Below are positions 34,901 through 43,581 of a stretch of 64,000 nucleotides of DNA, piece by piece. The stretch covers positions 124,001-188,000 of the forward strand of contig NZ_JAENHN010000066.1 in assembly GCF_016595795.1 (NCBI RefSeq), read 5' to 3'. The first letter of the stretch is position 1. Each line of letters begins with the position of its first letter. Origin of the DNA: Clostridium yunnanense. Its GTDB lineage: Bacteria; Bacillota; Clostridia; Clostridiales; Clostridiaceae. The position numbers and the translations under genes were made by a program. A model generated the notes under the pieces. It ran no database searches and had not been told where the DNA came from. It saw only the letters and a program-made list of their open reading frames with translations.

Positions 34901-34902
34901 AG

Positions 34903-34948
34903 CTACTTATAGGACTTCTTTAGAGAAATCCTACAAGTAGTTTTTTTC
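34903..34948 (+). terminator. Terminator of the isc-mnmA operon
   Basis: CTACTTATAGGACTT pairs with AAATCCTACAAGTAG with small mismatches, followed by seven T's. Confidence 0.8.
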
Positions 34949-35057
34949 TTATATTAAATTTATGAGTGAAAACATAAATATATTGCTTTAAAGGTCAAAA
35001 TAATAGAGTATAAAACTATTACTTTAAAGAACATTGTTTAAAAATAGTTTTTACCTA

Positions 35058-35076
35058 TCACATAAAGTTCACATAA
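35058..35076 (+). promoter_or_regulatory. Putative response-regulator box upstream of the two-component operon
   Basis: Two direct TCACATAA repeats start 11 bp apart (35058 and 35069), the phasing used by OmpR/PhoB dimers. Nearly the same pair lies at 37434-37452 before the efflux operon. A possible TATGAT -10 lies at 35102-35107. Confidence 0.5.
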
Positions 35077-35164
35077 TTTATCTAAAATGTTTCTAAGGTT
35101 GTATGATAAAATAAATACATAAAATAACTAAACTATGAAAGATAAATAATTTGAGGTGAGATTA

Positions 35165-35845
35165 ATGGATAAGACATTGTATCTAGTAGAAGATGAAAAG
35201 AGTTTAAATCTTTTACTAGAAAAATATTTGAAAAGAGAAGGCTACTCTGTTACTACCTTTTCGGATGGATTATCTGCTATGGAAAGAATAAAAGATAAAC
35301 CAGATGTATGGATATTAGACATAATGCTTCCAGATATTGATGGTTATGAGCTGATAAAATGCATAAAAGCTAATGATAAAACTACTCCCGTTATATTTAT
35401 GTCTGCAAGAAATGAAGAACTAGACAGAGTTGTTGGTCTAGAGATGGGAAGTGATGACTACCTATCAAAGCCTTTTCTTCCAAGGGAATTAGTTATAAGA
35501 ACGAATAGATTGATAGAAAGAGTATATGGAAAAGAAATTGCAGAAACTCAAGATGTAATATTAAAAATTGGTGAATATAAGATAAGTAAAAGGCAAAGAA
35601 CTGTATTTTTAGAAGAGGAAGAAATTCAACTTACTAATAAAGAGTTTGAGTTATTGGTGTACTTAGTTGAAAATAAAAATGCTCTTTTATCAAGAGATCA
35701 AATCCTTGATCATGTATGGGGAGACGATTATTTCGGATCGGATAGAGTTGTAGATGATACTATCAGAAGACTTAGAAGAAAAGTTTTGAGCTTAAACATA
35801 GAAACAATATATGGATGTGGTTATAAATTGGTATATAAATCATGA
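35165..35845 (+). CDS. OmpR-family response regulator
   Basis: The product is 226 residues from the ATG at 35165 behind GAGGTGAG. The receiver domain has the acidic pair in 'LVEDEKS', the phospho-Asp in 'VWILDIMLPDIDGYEL' near residue 52 and the Lys in 'DYLSKPF' near 102. The C-terminal winged helix ends 'DDTIRRLRRKV...YGCGYKL'. It overlaps the histidine kinase gene by 4 bp. The shared 11-bp-phased repeats suggest that it regulates its own operon and the MacAB-like efflux genes that follow. Confidence 0.92.
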   Translation: MDKTLYLVEDEKSLNLLLEKYLKREGYSVTTFSDGLSAMERIKDKPDVWILDIMLPDIDGYELIKCIKANDKTTPVIFMSARNEELDRVVGLEMGSDDYLSKPFLPRELVIRTNRLIERVYGKEIAETQDVILKIGEYKISKRQRTVFLEEEEIQLTNKEFELLVYLVENKNALLSRDQILDHVWGDDYFGSDRVVDDTIRRLRRKVLSLNIETIYGCGYKLVYKS

Positions 35846-37380
35846 AAAATTTAAAATTTAAATTAAACATATTTAACAAATTTAAGTTTAAATCCTTAAC
35901 AATGAGAATATGGACCACCTTTACGGCATTTATTTTAATAATAATCTTTAGTATTTCTTTAGTATATATTTTTGCATATAGAAGGACTAGAGAAAATGCT
36001 ATAATGGGTGATTTAAAGACTGTACATCAGATCGTACTAGAAAGAGAAGAGAATAGCATAAATCAAGATAGATTCGGTGAGTTTGGGAACTTAAAAGGGA
36101 GCAGGTATTTTACAGTTAAGGCTGATGAAAGTTGGAAGGTTTTACTTGATTCTAGCGGAAATCCTGTAATAAAAAGTGAGTCTAATAATAAAAAAGAAAT
36201 CCAAGAACCACAATTAGGGCCTAATCAAAATATAGAGATGCCTCCGGTAAATAAAAATGATAGGGGCGCAGGGCAAGGAATACCTAACTTCTCCATGGGA
36301 GATAAGGGCTTTGGATATAATGAGAAGGATGCGAAGAAATGGATGGTAAATCTAATTTCTGGTGAAAAGGTTTATGAAAAACAAATTAAAGAGACCTACA
36401 ATGGAAGAAAGTTCTTTATAATTATTAGCTCTAAAGAGACAACTGGCGGAGAAAAACAATATTTAGTCTCATATGTTCCTAGTATGCAAGATAATTCTCT
36501 ACTATATACAGTGTTAGGTATAGGATTAACGTTCATAGTGATAGGTTTTTTTACTGCTAAACTTATCGCTAATTACTTATCTAAACCGCTTAAGCAACTC
36601 GAAGAGTATACAAAAAGAATAGCTCATAAGGATTGGACAGATCCGATTGAAGTTAAGACGGTTGATGAAATAGGAAGACTTGTAAGTTCCATGAATACGA
36701 TGCAGACAGAACTTCAAAAGATAGATAGAGAGGAAAAACTTTTCCTTCAAAGTATATCACATGATTTAAAAACTCCTGTAATGGTTATAATGAGTCATGC
36801 TGACGCCATAATGGACGGAGTATATATAGATTCTATAGAGAAAACTGCTGAGATAATAAGAGATGAAGCCATAAGTCTTGAAAAGAAGATAAAACAAATG
36901 CTTTATCTAAATACCCTAGATTATGTAATGAGTAACACAAATGAAGATACAGAAATAAATCTTCATAAATTAATGCATCATATTATAAATAGGTTTGAAG
37001 TTATAAAAAGTGAAATAGACTGGAACTTAGATCTTGAGGAACTTGTGATAAATGGAAATGTGGAAAAAATACAAGTTGCTATAGAAAATATTCTAGATAA
37101 TGGACTTAGATATGCTAAAGAGCAGATATCCGTAGGTTTAAAAAAGCAAGGGAACTTTGCAATTTTAGACATATATAATGATGGACCAATTATAGATCAA
37201 ATTCATATGAATCGTATCTTCGACAATCTTTATAAGGATAAAACAGGAAACTTTGGACTTGGGCTAGCAATTAGTAAGAAAATAATTAATTTCTATGGTG
37301 GAGAAATATCTGCTATAAACAGAGATAAAGGAGTTAGCTTTATAATTAAATTCCCATTAGCTAACGAAGATTATGTGTAA
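35842..37380 (+). CDS. Sensor histidine kinase (HAMP-HisKA-HATPase)
   Basis: The product is 512 residues. Two membrane helices (about residues 25-48 and 215-240) flank an extracellular sensor segment of about 165 residues. HAMP ('NYLSKPLKQLEEYTKRIAHK'), HisKA with the phospho-His in 'SISHDLKTPVMVI' near 311 and HATPase_c with 'IENILDNGLRYA' and 'NFGLGLAISKKI' follow. It is partner to the response regulator that overlaps its start. The sensor region has no close family mark; the genomic link to an efflux pump suggests an envelope stress or antimicrobial signal. Confidence 0.9.
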   Translation: MKNLKFKLNIFNKFKFKSLTMRIWTTFTAFILIIIFSISLVYIFAYRRTRENAIMGDLKTVHQIVLEREENSINQDRFGEFGNLKGSRYFTVKADESWKVLLDSSGNPVIKSESNNKKEIQEPQLGPNQNIEMPPVNKNDRGAGQGIPNFSMGDKGFGYNEKDAKKWMVNLISGEKVYEKQIKETYNGRKFFIIISSKETTGGEKQYLVSYVPSMQDNSLLYTVLGIGLTFIVIGFFTAKLIANYLSKPLKQLEEYTKRIAHKDWTDPIEVKTVDEIGRLVSSMNTMQTELQKIDREEKLFLQSISHDLKTPVMVIMSHADAIMDGVYIDSIEKTAEIIRDEAISLEKKIKQMLYLNTLDYVMSNTNEDTEINLHKLMHHIINRFEVIKSEIDWNLDLEELVINGNVEKIQVAIENILDNGLRYAKEQISVGLKKQGNFAILDIYNDGPIIDQIHMNRIFDNLYKDKTGNFGLGLAISKKIINFYGGEISAINRDKGVSFIIKFPLANEDYV

Positions 37381-37382
37381 AA

Positions 37383-37428
37383 AAACAGCCTATATATACT
37401 GTGAAATACAGTTATAGGCTGTTTTTTT
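37383..37428 (+). terminator. Terminator of the two-component operon
   Basis: AAACAGCCTATA pairs with TATAGGCTGTTT, followed by T's. Confidence 0.85.
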
Positions 37429-37433
37429 ATATA

Positions 37434-37452
37434 TCACACAATTTTCACATAA
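37434..37452 (+). promoter_or_regulatory. Putative response-regulator box upstream of the efflux operon
   Basis: TCACACAA (37434) and TCACATAA (37445) are direct repeats 11 bp apart, matching the site at 35058-35076. A TATAAT at 37483-37488 is the likely -10. No good -35 is present at the right distance, which suits an activator-dependent promoter. Confidence 0.5.
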
Positions 37453-37572
37453 TTCCTTGATAATACCTCGGCAATTTGCATCTATAATTCAAATATGAAG
37501 ATTTAGGAAGTTAATAATTTAAAGTGTAATTAAGGGATTGATATTGTTAATCATATTTATAGGAGGATTAAG

Positions 37573-38973
37573 ATGAAAAGTAAAGTAATCAAAGGAATAG
37601 TTGCAGGAATAGTTATTATAGCTCTAGGTGTGGGAGGATATTTTGCATATAAGACATTCTTTGCTAAGAAAACCGTAGCTTCAGCTGTACAATATTATAC
37701 TGTTTCTGCTAGAAAAATGAATCTTAATGTTACAGTACAAGGTACTGGTACTGCCTATGCAGCAGTAACTAAACAAGTCACTGCAAACAATACTGGAACA
37801 ATAAAAGATTTAAATGTGAAAGTAGGAGACACTGTAACTGCAGGACAGAAGTTGTTTGTATCTGATAGTGATGCTTTAAGAAAGGCAGTAACTACAGCAC
37901 AAAATAACTTAGCAAAGCAAAATCTTACTTTATCAAGTGATCAAAGTGCTGAGAAAGTTGATGCTAATAGAGTAGCTATGGATAAATTGAATGTTTCAGA
38001 TGCTCAAACTCAACTAAATGAAGCATATACAAACCTTAATAATATGACAGTAAAAGCTCCTATAGGAGGGGTTATTACAGCCGTTAATGCTTCAAATGGC
38101 GATAGCAGTCAATCATCAGGTTCTGGCTCAAATTCAAGCTCTAGTTCAGCTTCATCTAGTTCATCCGGTGGAGTATTAACAATAGTTGATATGAATTCAA
38201 TTAAGATTAAGCTGTCAGTTGATGAACTTGACATCGAAAAAGTAAAAGCTGGACAAACAGCACAGGTTAAGTTTGATGCAATAAAAGACAAGACATTTGA
38301 GGGAACGGTTGAAACAGTTGCAGCTGTAGGAACTACTTCAAATAATGTTACGACTTATGATGTTGTTGTTGGAATAAAAGATCCAGCAGGAATTAAGCTT
38401 GGAATGAACGGAAATGTAACTATATCAGTAGAAAGCAAGCAGGATGCCTTAGTAATACCGGCAGAAGCTTTAGTGGATAACAATGGACAAAAGTTTGTAA
38501 GAGTGGAAAGTGCTAGTACTACAACTAGTGCCCAAAGTAGCAGTAACAATAGTACAAGCGATTCAAACCAACAAGCACAAACAAATAATACACAAAATAC
38601 AAATGGCAATAAAACTGCGAGTAACGGAAAGAACTCAAATGGTGGATATGGTCAAAGAAATTCACAAGGATACGGAAATGGAAGTAATGCAGCAAGAGGA
38701 ATGGCAACTACTGCAAGCAGTGGAAGATTAATAGCAGTTAAGACAGGAATGGAAACAGAGAATTATGTTGAGATTACTGAAGGAGTTACTGAAGGAGAAA
38801 AGGTTCTAGTTCAATTACCACAAACAACAACTACAACAAATAGTAACAGAAGCGGTCAAAACTCAGCCTTTGGAGGGAACATGGGTGGCTTTGGCGGCGG
38901 TATGCAAGGTGGCTTCGGCGGAGGTCAAGGAGGTCAAAGAAGTAATAGTGGCAGCACTGGTGGTAAAAACTAG
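37573..38973 (+). CDS. MacA-type membrane-fusion protein of an ABC efflux system
   Basis: The product is 466 residues. One N-terminal membrane helix ('GIVAGIVIIALGVGGYFAY') is followed by a biotinyl-lipoyl-like segment ('VQGTGTAYAAVTKQVTANNT', 'KVGDTVTAGQKLF'), a short helical hairpin and the beta domains of HlyD/MacA adaptors. Unusual low-complexity parts are present: a Ser/Gly-rich stretch near residues 178-198, an Asn/Gln/Gly-rich stretch near 315-370 and a Gly-rich C-terminus. Such disordered inserts are common in Gram-positive adaptors, which contact the cell wall. It starts the efflux operon with the ATPase 25 bp downstream. Confidence 0.85.
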   Translation: MKSKVIKGIVAGIVIIALGVGGYFAYKTFFAKKTVASAVQYYTVSARKMNLNVTVQGTGTAYAAVTKQVTANNTGTIKDLNVKVGDTVTAGQKLFVSDSDALRKAVTTAQNNLAKQNLTLSSDQSAEKVDANRVAMDKLNVSDAQTQLNEAYTNLNNMTVKAPIGGVITAVNASNGDSSQSSGSGSNSSSSSASSSSSGGVLTIVDMNSIKIKLSVDELDIEKVKAGQTAQVKFDAIKDKTFEGTVETVAAVGTTSNNVTTYDVVVGIKDPAGIKLGMNGNVTISVESKQDALVIPAEALVDNNGQKFVRVESASTTTSAQSSSNNSTSDSNQQAQTNNTQNTNGNKTASNGKNSNGGYGQRNSQGYGNGSNAARGMATTASSGRLIAVKTGMETENYVEITEGVTEGEKVLVQLPQTTTTTNSNRSGQNSAFGGNMGGFGGGMQGGFGGGQGGQRSNSGSTGGKN

Positions 38974-38998
38974 TATAAATAAGTGAGGTATTCAGTAT

Positions 38999-39712
38999 AT
39001 GGAAGAGAATTTAAATAAAGAGATAATTAAAATGACAGGGATTGAAAAAGTATATAAAATGGGCAGTAATACCTTCAAAGCTCTAAGTAATGTAAATTTG
39101 ACTATTTCAAAGGGAGAATACGTAGCTATAGTAGGACCATCTGGTGCGGGAAAGTCTACTCTTATGAATTTAATAGGATGTTTAGATCAACCTACCTCTG
39201 GAGAATACATTTTAGATGGACTAGATACCAAATGCAATGATAATAAGCTGGCAGAAATAAGAAACAAGAAAATCGGCTTTATCTTTCAAAATTATAATCT
39301 TCTTCCTAAGTTAAATATATATGAAAATGTTGAATTGCCACTATTATATTTAGGATATCCCAACGGAAAGACTAAAGAAAAAGTAAAAGAAGCCATTGAG
39401 AAGGTTGGGCTTACAAGTCATTTAAAACATAAGCCTTCTGAGCTTTCTGGAGGACAGATGCAAAGAGTTGCAATTGCTAGAGCATTGGTTACAGAACCGC
39501 AAATGATTTTGGCAGATGAGCCTACTGGAGCTCTTGATAGTAAGACTGGAAAAGAAGTGCTTAAGATGTTAACAGACCTTAATAATGAAGGCAATACAAT
39601 CGTAATGATTACTCATGATATGGATATTGCAGCGAACGCAAAGAGAATCATAACTGTTAGGGATGGAATGATAACCTCTGATACGCTCAATGATAGTGAG
39701 GTGAGAGCATGA
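38999..39712 (+). CDS. MacB/LolD-type ABC transporter ATP-binding protein
   Basis: The product is 237 residues. It has Walker A 'GPSGAGKST' near residue 48, 'FIFQNYNLLPKLN' at the Q-loop, signature [15 protein letters not shown] near 150, Walker B 'ILADEPTGALDS' and the switch His in 'MITHDMDIA'. It powers a tripartite-like efflux pump with the adaptor encoded upstream and the permease that overlaps its 3' end by 4 bp. Substrates of this class are often antimicrobial peptides or macrolides; the actual substrate is unknown. Confidence 0.92.
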   Translation: MEENLNKEIIKMTGIEKVYKMGSNTFKALSNVNLTISKGEYVAIVGPSGAGKSTLMNLIGCLDQPTSGEYILDGLDTKCNDNKLAEIRNKKIGFIFQNYNLLPKLNIYENVELPLLYLGYPNGKTKEKVKEAIEKVGLTSHLKHKPSELSGGQMQRVAIARALVTEPQMILADEPTGALDSKTGKEVLKMLTDLNNEGNTIVMITHDMDIAANAKRIITVRDGMITSDTLNDSEVRA

Positions 39713-40905
39713 AACTAACAAAACTTATAAAGATTGCTTTAACTTCAGTTTGGCAAAATAAGATTAGATCCTTCCTTACAATGCTTGGGATAATAATAGG
39801 TATCTCATCAGTTATTATACTGGTTGGAATGGGACAAGGAACTCAAAAGCAAGTAAGTGACCAAATAGAAAAGCTAGGTACTAACCTTATAACTGTAAGT
39901 ATAACAGGTAATAGAACACCTACAATCACAACTGAAGAGTTAGCAGAACTTAAAACAAAGCCTGGAATTAAAGAAATTGCACCTCAAATAACAAGCAGTG
40001 TTAATGTAAAAAATGGAGATGTATCAAGTACAACCACTTTAGAAGGATCTACTCCAAATTATACAGAGATAAGAAAGCTTTCAATTAGTGCAGGTAGATT
40101 TATACAGCAAAGAGATATTGACAATAGATATAATGTTCTTGTAATCGGAAGTGAAACTGCTCAAACTTTATTTAGTACTACAAATGTTGTAGGTAAAACA
40201 ATGTATGTAAATGGCATTGAGTTTACTATAGTAGGACTTCTTCAATCTGAAGGAACTTCAGCAACTGGTTCAAGTGATGATAGGATAATAGTTCCACTAA
40301 CAACTGGTGAAAGACTATTAAAGAGTGCAAATCCAAAGACTTTCTATATAGAAGCAGAGAGTAAGGAAAAAGTAGATACTGCTATGTCATATTTGCAACT
40401 ATTCTTAAACAAGAAATATAAGTTGAATAGTGCAACAAGTAATTCTAATACAACTAGAAGTTATTATAGAATCATGAATCAAACAAGTATACTAGATACT
40501 GCAAATGCAACAAATAAGAGTCTAACTACAATGCTTGCTGGAATAGCAGCAATATCCCTTGTAGTTGGTGGTATTGGTATCATGAACATAATGCTTGTTT
40601 CAGTAATTGAAAGAACTAGAGAAATAGGTACTAGAAAAGCTATTGGAGCAAAAAGAAGGACAATACTTCTTCAGTTCCTTATCGAAGCAGCAAGTGTAAG
40701 CGGATTTGGTGGAATACTTGGGGTACTTGTAGGATATTTAGGTGGGTATATTGCAGAAAAATTCTTCTCAACTACAGTGTTGATTTCTAATAATATTGTA
40801 CTTGCAGCATTTGTTTTTTCATTAGCGGTAGGTATAATATTCGGAATTTACCCAGCAAGTAAGGCATCAAAGCTAAATCCAATTGAAGCTTTAAGATTTG
40901 AATAG
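39709..40905 (+). CDS. MacB-type FtsX-family ABC permease
   Basis: The product is 398 residues. An N-terminal helix ('FLTMLGIIIGISSVIILVGM'), a large extracytoplasmic MacB_PCD domain (about 45-270) and three C-terminal helices ('AAISLVVGGIGIMNIMLVSV', 'FGGILGVLVGYLGGYIA', 'FVFSLAVGIIFGIYPASKAS') form the type VII (MacB) fold. The coupling motif 'ERTREIGTRKAIGAKRRTI' contacts the ATPase. It overlaps the ATPase gene by 4 bp and ends the operon. Confidence 0.92.
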   Translation: MKLTKLIKIALTSVWQNKIRSFLTMLGIIIGISSVIILVGMGQGTQKQVSDQIEKLGTNLITVSITGNRTPTITTEELAELKTKPGIKEIAPQITSSVNVKNGDVSSTTTLEGSTPNYTEIRKLSISAGRFIQQRDIDNRYNVLVIGSETAQTLFSTTNVVGKTMYVNGIEFTIVGLLQSEGTSATGSSDDRIIVPLTTGERLLKSANPKTFYIEAESKEKVDTAMSYLQLFLNKKYKLNSATSNSNTTRSYYRIMNQTSILDTANATNKSLTTMLAGIAAISLVVGGIGIMNIMLVSVIERTREIGTRKAIGAKRRTILLQFLIEAASVSGFGGILGVLVGYLGGYIAEKFFSTTVLISNNIVLAAFVFSLAVGIIFGIYPASKASKLNPIEALRFE

Positions 40906-40927
40906 TAAATAATATATACAGTAAGTT

Positions 40928-40975
40928 AAGAGTTCTTTTACAATTAATAGGTTGTGAAGGGGCTCTTTCTTTTTT
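40928..40975 (+). terminator. Terminator of the efflux operon
   Basis: AAGAGTTCTTTTACAA pairs with TTGTGAAGGGGCTCTT through several G-U pairs, followed by T's. Confidence 0.7.
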
Positions 40976-41193
40976 ATGAAATTTTAGATTCTGCAACAAT
41001 CAATATTACTTTCTCTATCGCCACAAGATGGAGATGTTAATGTACTTATATAAAATAGTTATAGGGTGTTAAAAATGCTTAGATAGAGTTAAAATTTTAA
41101 AACGTATAGTTGATTTATATAGAAAAGAAGAATATAATAAGTAGTAAGTAGTAAGTAACAATAAAGTTGAAAATTTGTGGAGGTGTGTCGAAT

Positions 41194-41892
41194 ATGAAGG
41201 TTAAACATTTAGAGTTGTCAATAGCAGAGGAGTTTGCAGTTTTATCTTTGCTTGGAAAAGATCTAGCTAAATCAAAAAAAGTCAAGATTGGAAATAGTAA
41301 AATATATTCAATAGCAGCAATATTTATTGAACTGTTTTTAGAAGATAAGGTAATCCTTAATGAAAATAAGCAAGTTGTTATTAAAGATTCTAACCCTACT
41401 GGAATAGAGTATAAAGATACTATGCTACAGATATTGAGTTCAAAAAAAGTAATAGATTTTAAGAGTTGGATGCAGTATTTTTATTCTCATTCTAAAATAC
41501 GCAATAGTATATACGACTCTATTATAAAAAGTATTGAAGAAAAAAAGGATATTCAGAGCTTGAGTGATACTTCGGCAATGGGAAAAGCAAAAAAGCAATA
41601 TGTGGATATCTACAATACTGGAGATTTAATTATTCAAAGGATAAGAGCAGAATTATTAGAAGAGGGCGCTATAGATGAAAAAACAATGTATCTTTCTTTA
41701 ATTTTAGACAGCAACAAACTGTTAATGTCCTATTTCTCTGAATATGAATATAAAGCTATAAAAAACAAGATGAATCAATTATATGAAAATAAGGCCACTG
41801 AAAAGTTTAAAATAATCAAGAAATCTATTTCAGATATTGAAGTATTTTCTTTTGTAACGCTAGTTGTTGATATCCTAACAGGCCTAGTATAA
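41194..41892 (+). CDS. GPP34-like (Golgi phosphoprotein 3 domain) protein
   Basis: The product is 232 residues from the ATG at 41194 behind GTGGAGGTG. The N-terminal pattern 'LSIAEEFAVLSLLGK' followed by 'YSIAAIFIELFLEDKVIL' is like the GPP34 fold, which binds phosphoinositides in eukaryotes and has an unclear role in bacteria. The C-terminal half is helical and basic. The stop is 2 bp before the MerR-type gene, so they are co-transcribed. The family call is from pattern only and is moderate. Confidence 0.5.
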   Translation: MKVKHLELSIAEEFAVLSLLGKDLAKSKKVKIGNSKIYSIAAIFIELFLEDKVILNENKQVVIKDSNPTGIEYKDTMLQILSSKKVIDFKSWMQYFYSHSKIRNSIYDSIIKSIEEKKDIQSLSDTSAMGKAKKQYVDIYNTGDLIIQRIRAELLEEGAIDEKTMYLSLILDSNKLLMSYFSEYEYKAIKNKMNQLYENKATEKFKIIKKSISDIEVFSFVTLVVDILTGLV

Positions 41893-41894
41893 AG

Positions 41895-42155
41895 ATGTCT
41901 AGACCAAGAAGTATAGATAAAATACAAAATTCTGAATTAGTAACAATTAGTGAACTAGTTCAGCTTTCTGGTATGAGGTATAGCACATTAAAATATTATA
42001 CGGAAGAAGGCTTAATACCTTTTGAACAGGTGGATAATAGACTAGTTAGAAGGTACCCTAGAATAGATTCTCTTAAACGGTTAGATGAAATTAATAAATT
42101 GAAAATCAGTGGATTAACTATAGAAGAAATAAAGAAAATACTATTAAAAAATTGA
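41895..42155 (+). CDS. Short MerR-type DNA-binding protein
   Basis: The product is 86 residues. The MerR winged helix is complete: 'VTISELVQLSGMRYSTLKYY' near residue 16, 'TEEGLIPFEQ' and 'RRYPRIDSLKRLDEINKLKI'. The C-terminal dimer coil is very short and there is no effector domain, so it resembles excisionase-like or YyaN-type small MerR proteins. It starts 2 bp after the GPP34-like gene and probably regulates this two-gene operon or pairs with its product. Confidence 0.75.
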   Translation: MSRPRSIDKIQNSELVTISELVQLSGMRYSTLKYYTEEGLIPFEQVDNRLVRRYPRIDSLKRLDEINKLKISGLTIEEIKKILLKN

Positions 42156-42162
42156 TGAAAAT

Positions 42163-42208
42163 AAGATCTGCACTAAAATTTATAAAGATTTGAGTGCAGA
42201 TCTTTTAT
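42163..42208. terminator. Terminator between the MerR-type gene and the leftward CPBP gene
   Basis: AAGATCTGCACT pairs with AGTGCAGATCTT around a longer inner stem, followed by T's. The A-run upstream allows use on both strands. Confidence 0.8.
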
Positions 42209-42226
42209 ATTTATTAGCATATTAAA

Positions 42227-42766
42227 TCATCGAAATCCTAACCAAGTAGTTAGATTGAAGAAGGAGTGACATACTATTGTAATCCATAAGGAATCAAATT
42301 CATTAAAAATGTAGCCGTATAGCAAGCTAACTATATAGATAGATATAGAGGAATGTATTAGATTTATGTTATTAGATATCCATAAAGGATAATGCATAAT
42401 TACAAAAAGAAAACTGGTTATAAGATTCGCTATAAAAAAACCAGTCTTTGATTTAAGTTTCTGAAGTAAAAAACCTCTAAAAGGAATTTCTTCTAATATA
42501 CCTACAAATAAAAAGCTTATCCATAATACCCCAATGTTAAAATTAGGTGTTTTCCACCCGGTGATGAGATTTTTTATAAGTAATAGTAATATATAGATTG
42601 ATGAAAGTAAAAGTCCAATGAGTACTCCTTTTGCAGGACTATTGCTAAGCTTTAAAAAAGATGTTGGACTAACTTTATCCTTGAATTTTAAGCGACAGTA
42701 TATTGGTATAATAAAAAATAGAAAGTAATACAAAAAACTAAGTATTAAGTAGCCAATGTTATACAT
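42227..42766 (-). CDS. CPBP-family intramembrane metalloprotease (CAAX protease-like)
   Basis: The product is 179 residues with about five or six membrane helices. The three glutamyl-protease motifs are present: EExxxR in 'LEEIPFRGFLLQKL' near residue 105, the FxxxH-type motif in 'FLFVIMHYPLW' near 133 and HxxxN in 'VCHSFFN' near 168. The start at 42766 follows AAAGGCGG. It lies 36 bp after agrB on the same strand. In Gram-positive bacteria such proteases are often near bacteriocin genes and act in immunity or peptide maturation. A role in processing the AgrD peptide or in lantibiotic immunity is possible but unproven. Confidence 0.85.
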   Translation of the reverse strand: MYNIGYLILSFLYYFLFFIIPIYCRLKFKDKVSPTSFLKLSNSPAKGVLIGLLLSSIYILLLLIKNLITGWKTPNFNIGVLWISFLFVGILEEIPFRGFLLQKLKSKTGFFIANLITSFLFVIMHYPLWISNNINLIHSSISIYIVSLLYGYIFNEFDSLWITIVCHSFFNLTTWLGFR

Positions 42767-42802
42767 TAATTTTCCGCCTTTCATTTAAATAAAACAATTA
42801 AC

Positions 42803-43405
42803 TTAACAACTATAATTTTTATAATTGTTATATTGTTTTTTGAAGATTCGATACATTATAGGTGTTGTAAGTAGTGCGGCTTCAAAAATTGATAAAATAA
42901 TTATGCTGGAGTATATATTATTTATATAATATATTGAAATTAGTCCAAGAATAGTAGCTGATATAATTGAGAAGAGCTTGAGCTTACGTCGCAATTTTTT
43001 GCTTAGCAAGGGTCTGTCTTCAGTATCAGCAGGTGAATATAACACTAATAGTACTAAGCTTAAAATAATTATAATTACTTTTGAAATGTGAACTAAGTTG
43101 AGAGTACTGCTGAGGTATATGTTTCCAAAAAATAAAATAATATTGGTAATATTACACTTAAAATTAGAATCAGCATGTAGGCCGCAACTAAAAATTCTCA
43201 AAGCTCCAAAACTTATTAAGGCAACTGCTATATAATTAGTAACTTTGAAAATAAAAGAAATAATTAGAATTAGTGAGAGTTTTATAAAGTTTATAATAAT
43301 AACTTGGATTCCATACTCTACTTTTTTCAAATTTATATCTGGTATATCAATGTTATTTTTTATAAATTGTGTACAAGCAATACTTAGCTTTTCTGCTACA
43401 TCCAT
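42803..43405 (-). CDS. agrB: AgrB-type autoinducer-processing membrane protease
   Basis: The product is 200 residues from the ATG at 43405 behind GGAGGTTG. Four or more membrane helices and the AgrB active site are visible: 'GALRIFSCGLHADSNFKC' near residue 75, with His and Cys seven positions apart as in the known catalytic pair, plus 'YSPADTEDRPL' near 130. AgrB cleaves the C-terminal tail of AgrD and forms the thiolactone ring. It is divergent from the AgrA-like regulator. Unusually, its agrD substrate gene is not adjacent but 2.2 kb away, past agrC. Confidence 0.9.
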   Translation of the reverse strand: MDVAEKLSIACTQFIKNNIDIPDINLKKVEYGIQVIIINFIKLSLILIISFIFKVTNYIAVALISFGALRIFSCGLHADSNFKCNITNIILFFGNIYLSSTLNLVHISKVIIIILSLVLLVLYSPADTEDRPLLSKKLRRKLKLFSIISATILGLISIYYINNIYSSIIILSIFEAALLTTPIMYRIFKKQYNNYKNYSC

Positions 43406-43433
43406 ATAAACAACCTCCATATACAACAATTGC

Positions 43434-43562
43434 GTTATAGTTACAATTATAACATATATTTACAAAGGAGTCATGCTTACCCCTTTTGAAAATATAATAA
43501 CAGAAAATTGAAAAAAAATAAACATAATGTTATTATATTACAAGTGAGTGTTATAATTGTAA
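43434..43562. promoter_or_regulatory. Divergent agr promoter region with inverted 13-mers
   Basis: TTACAATTATAAC (43441-43453) recurs as its exact reverse complement (43550-43562). Each copy contains a TATAAT-like -10 pointing to agrB or agrA respectively, so the two promoters are mirror images. GTTATA/TATAAC (43434-43453) is a smaller palindrome. LytTR binding repeats were not evident. Confidence 0.5.
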
Positions 43563-43581
43563 ATTGAAGGGGGAAATGGTG

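Noticed and set aside
38510-38731. Second gene inside the adaptor gene
   Set aside because: It is an alternate frame of the low-complexity region, where repeated codons open all frames.
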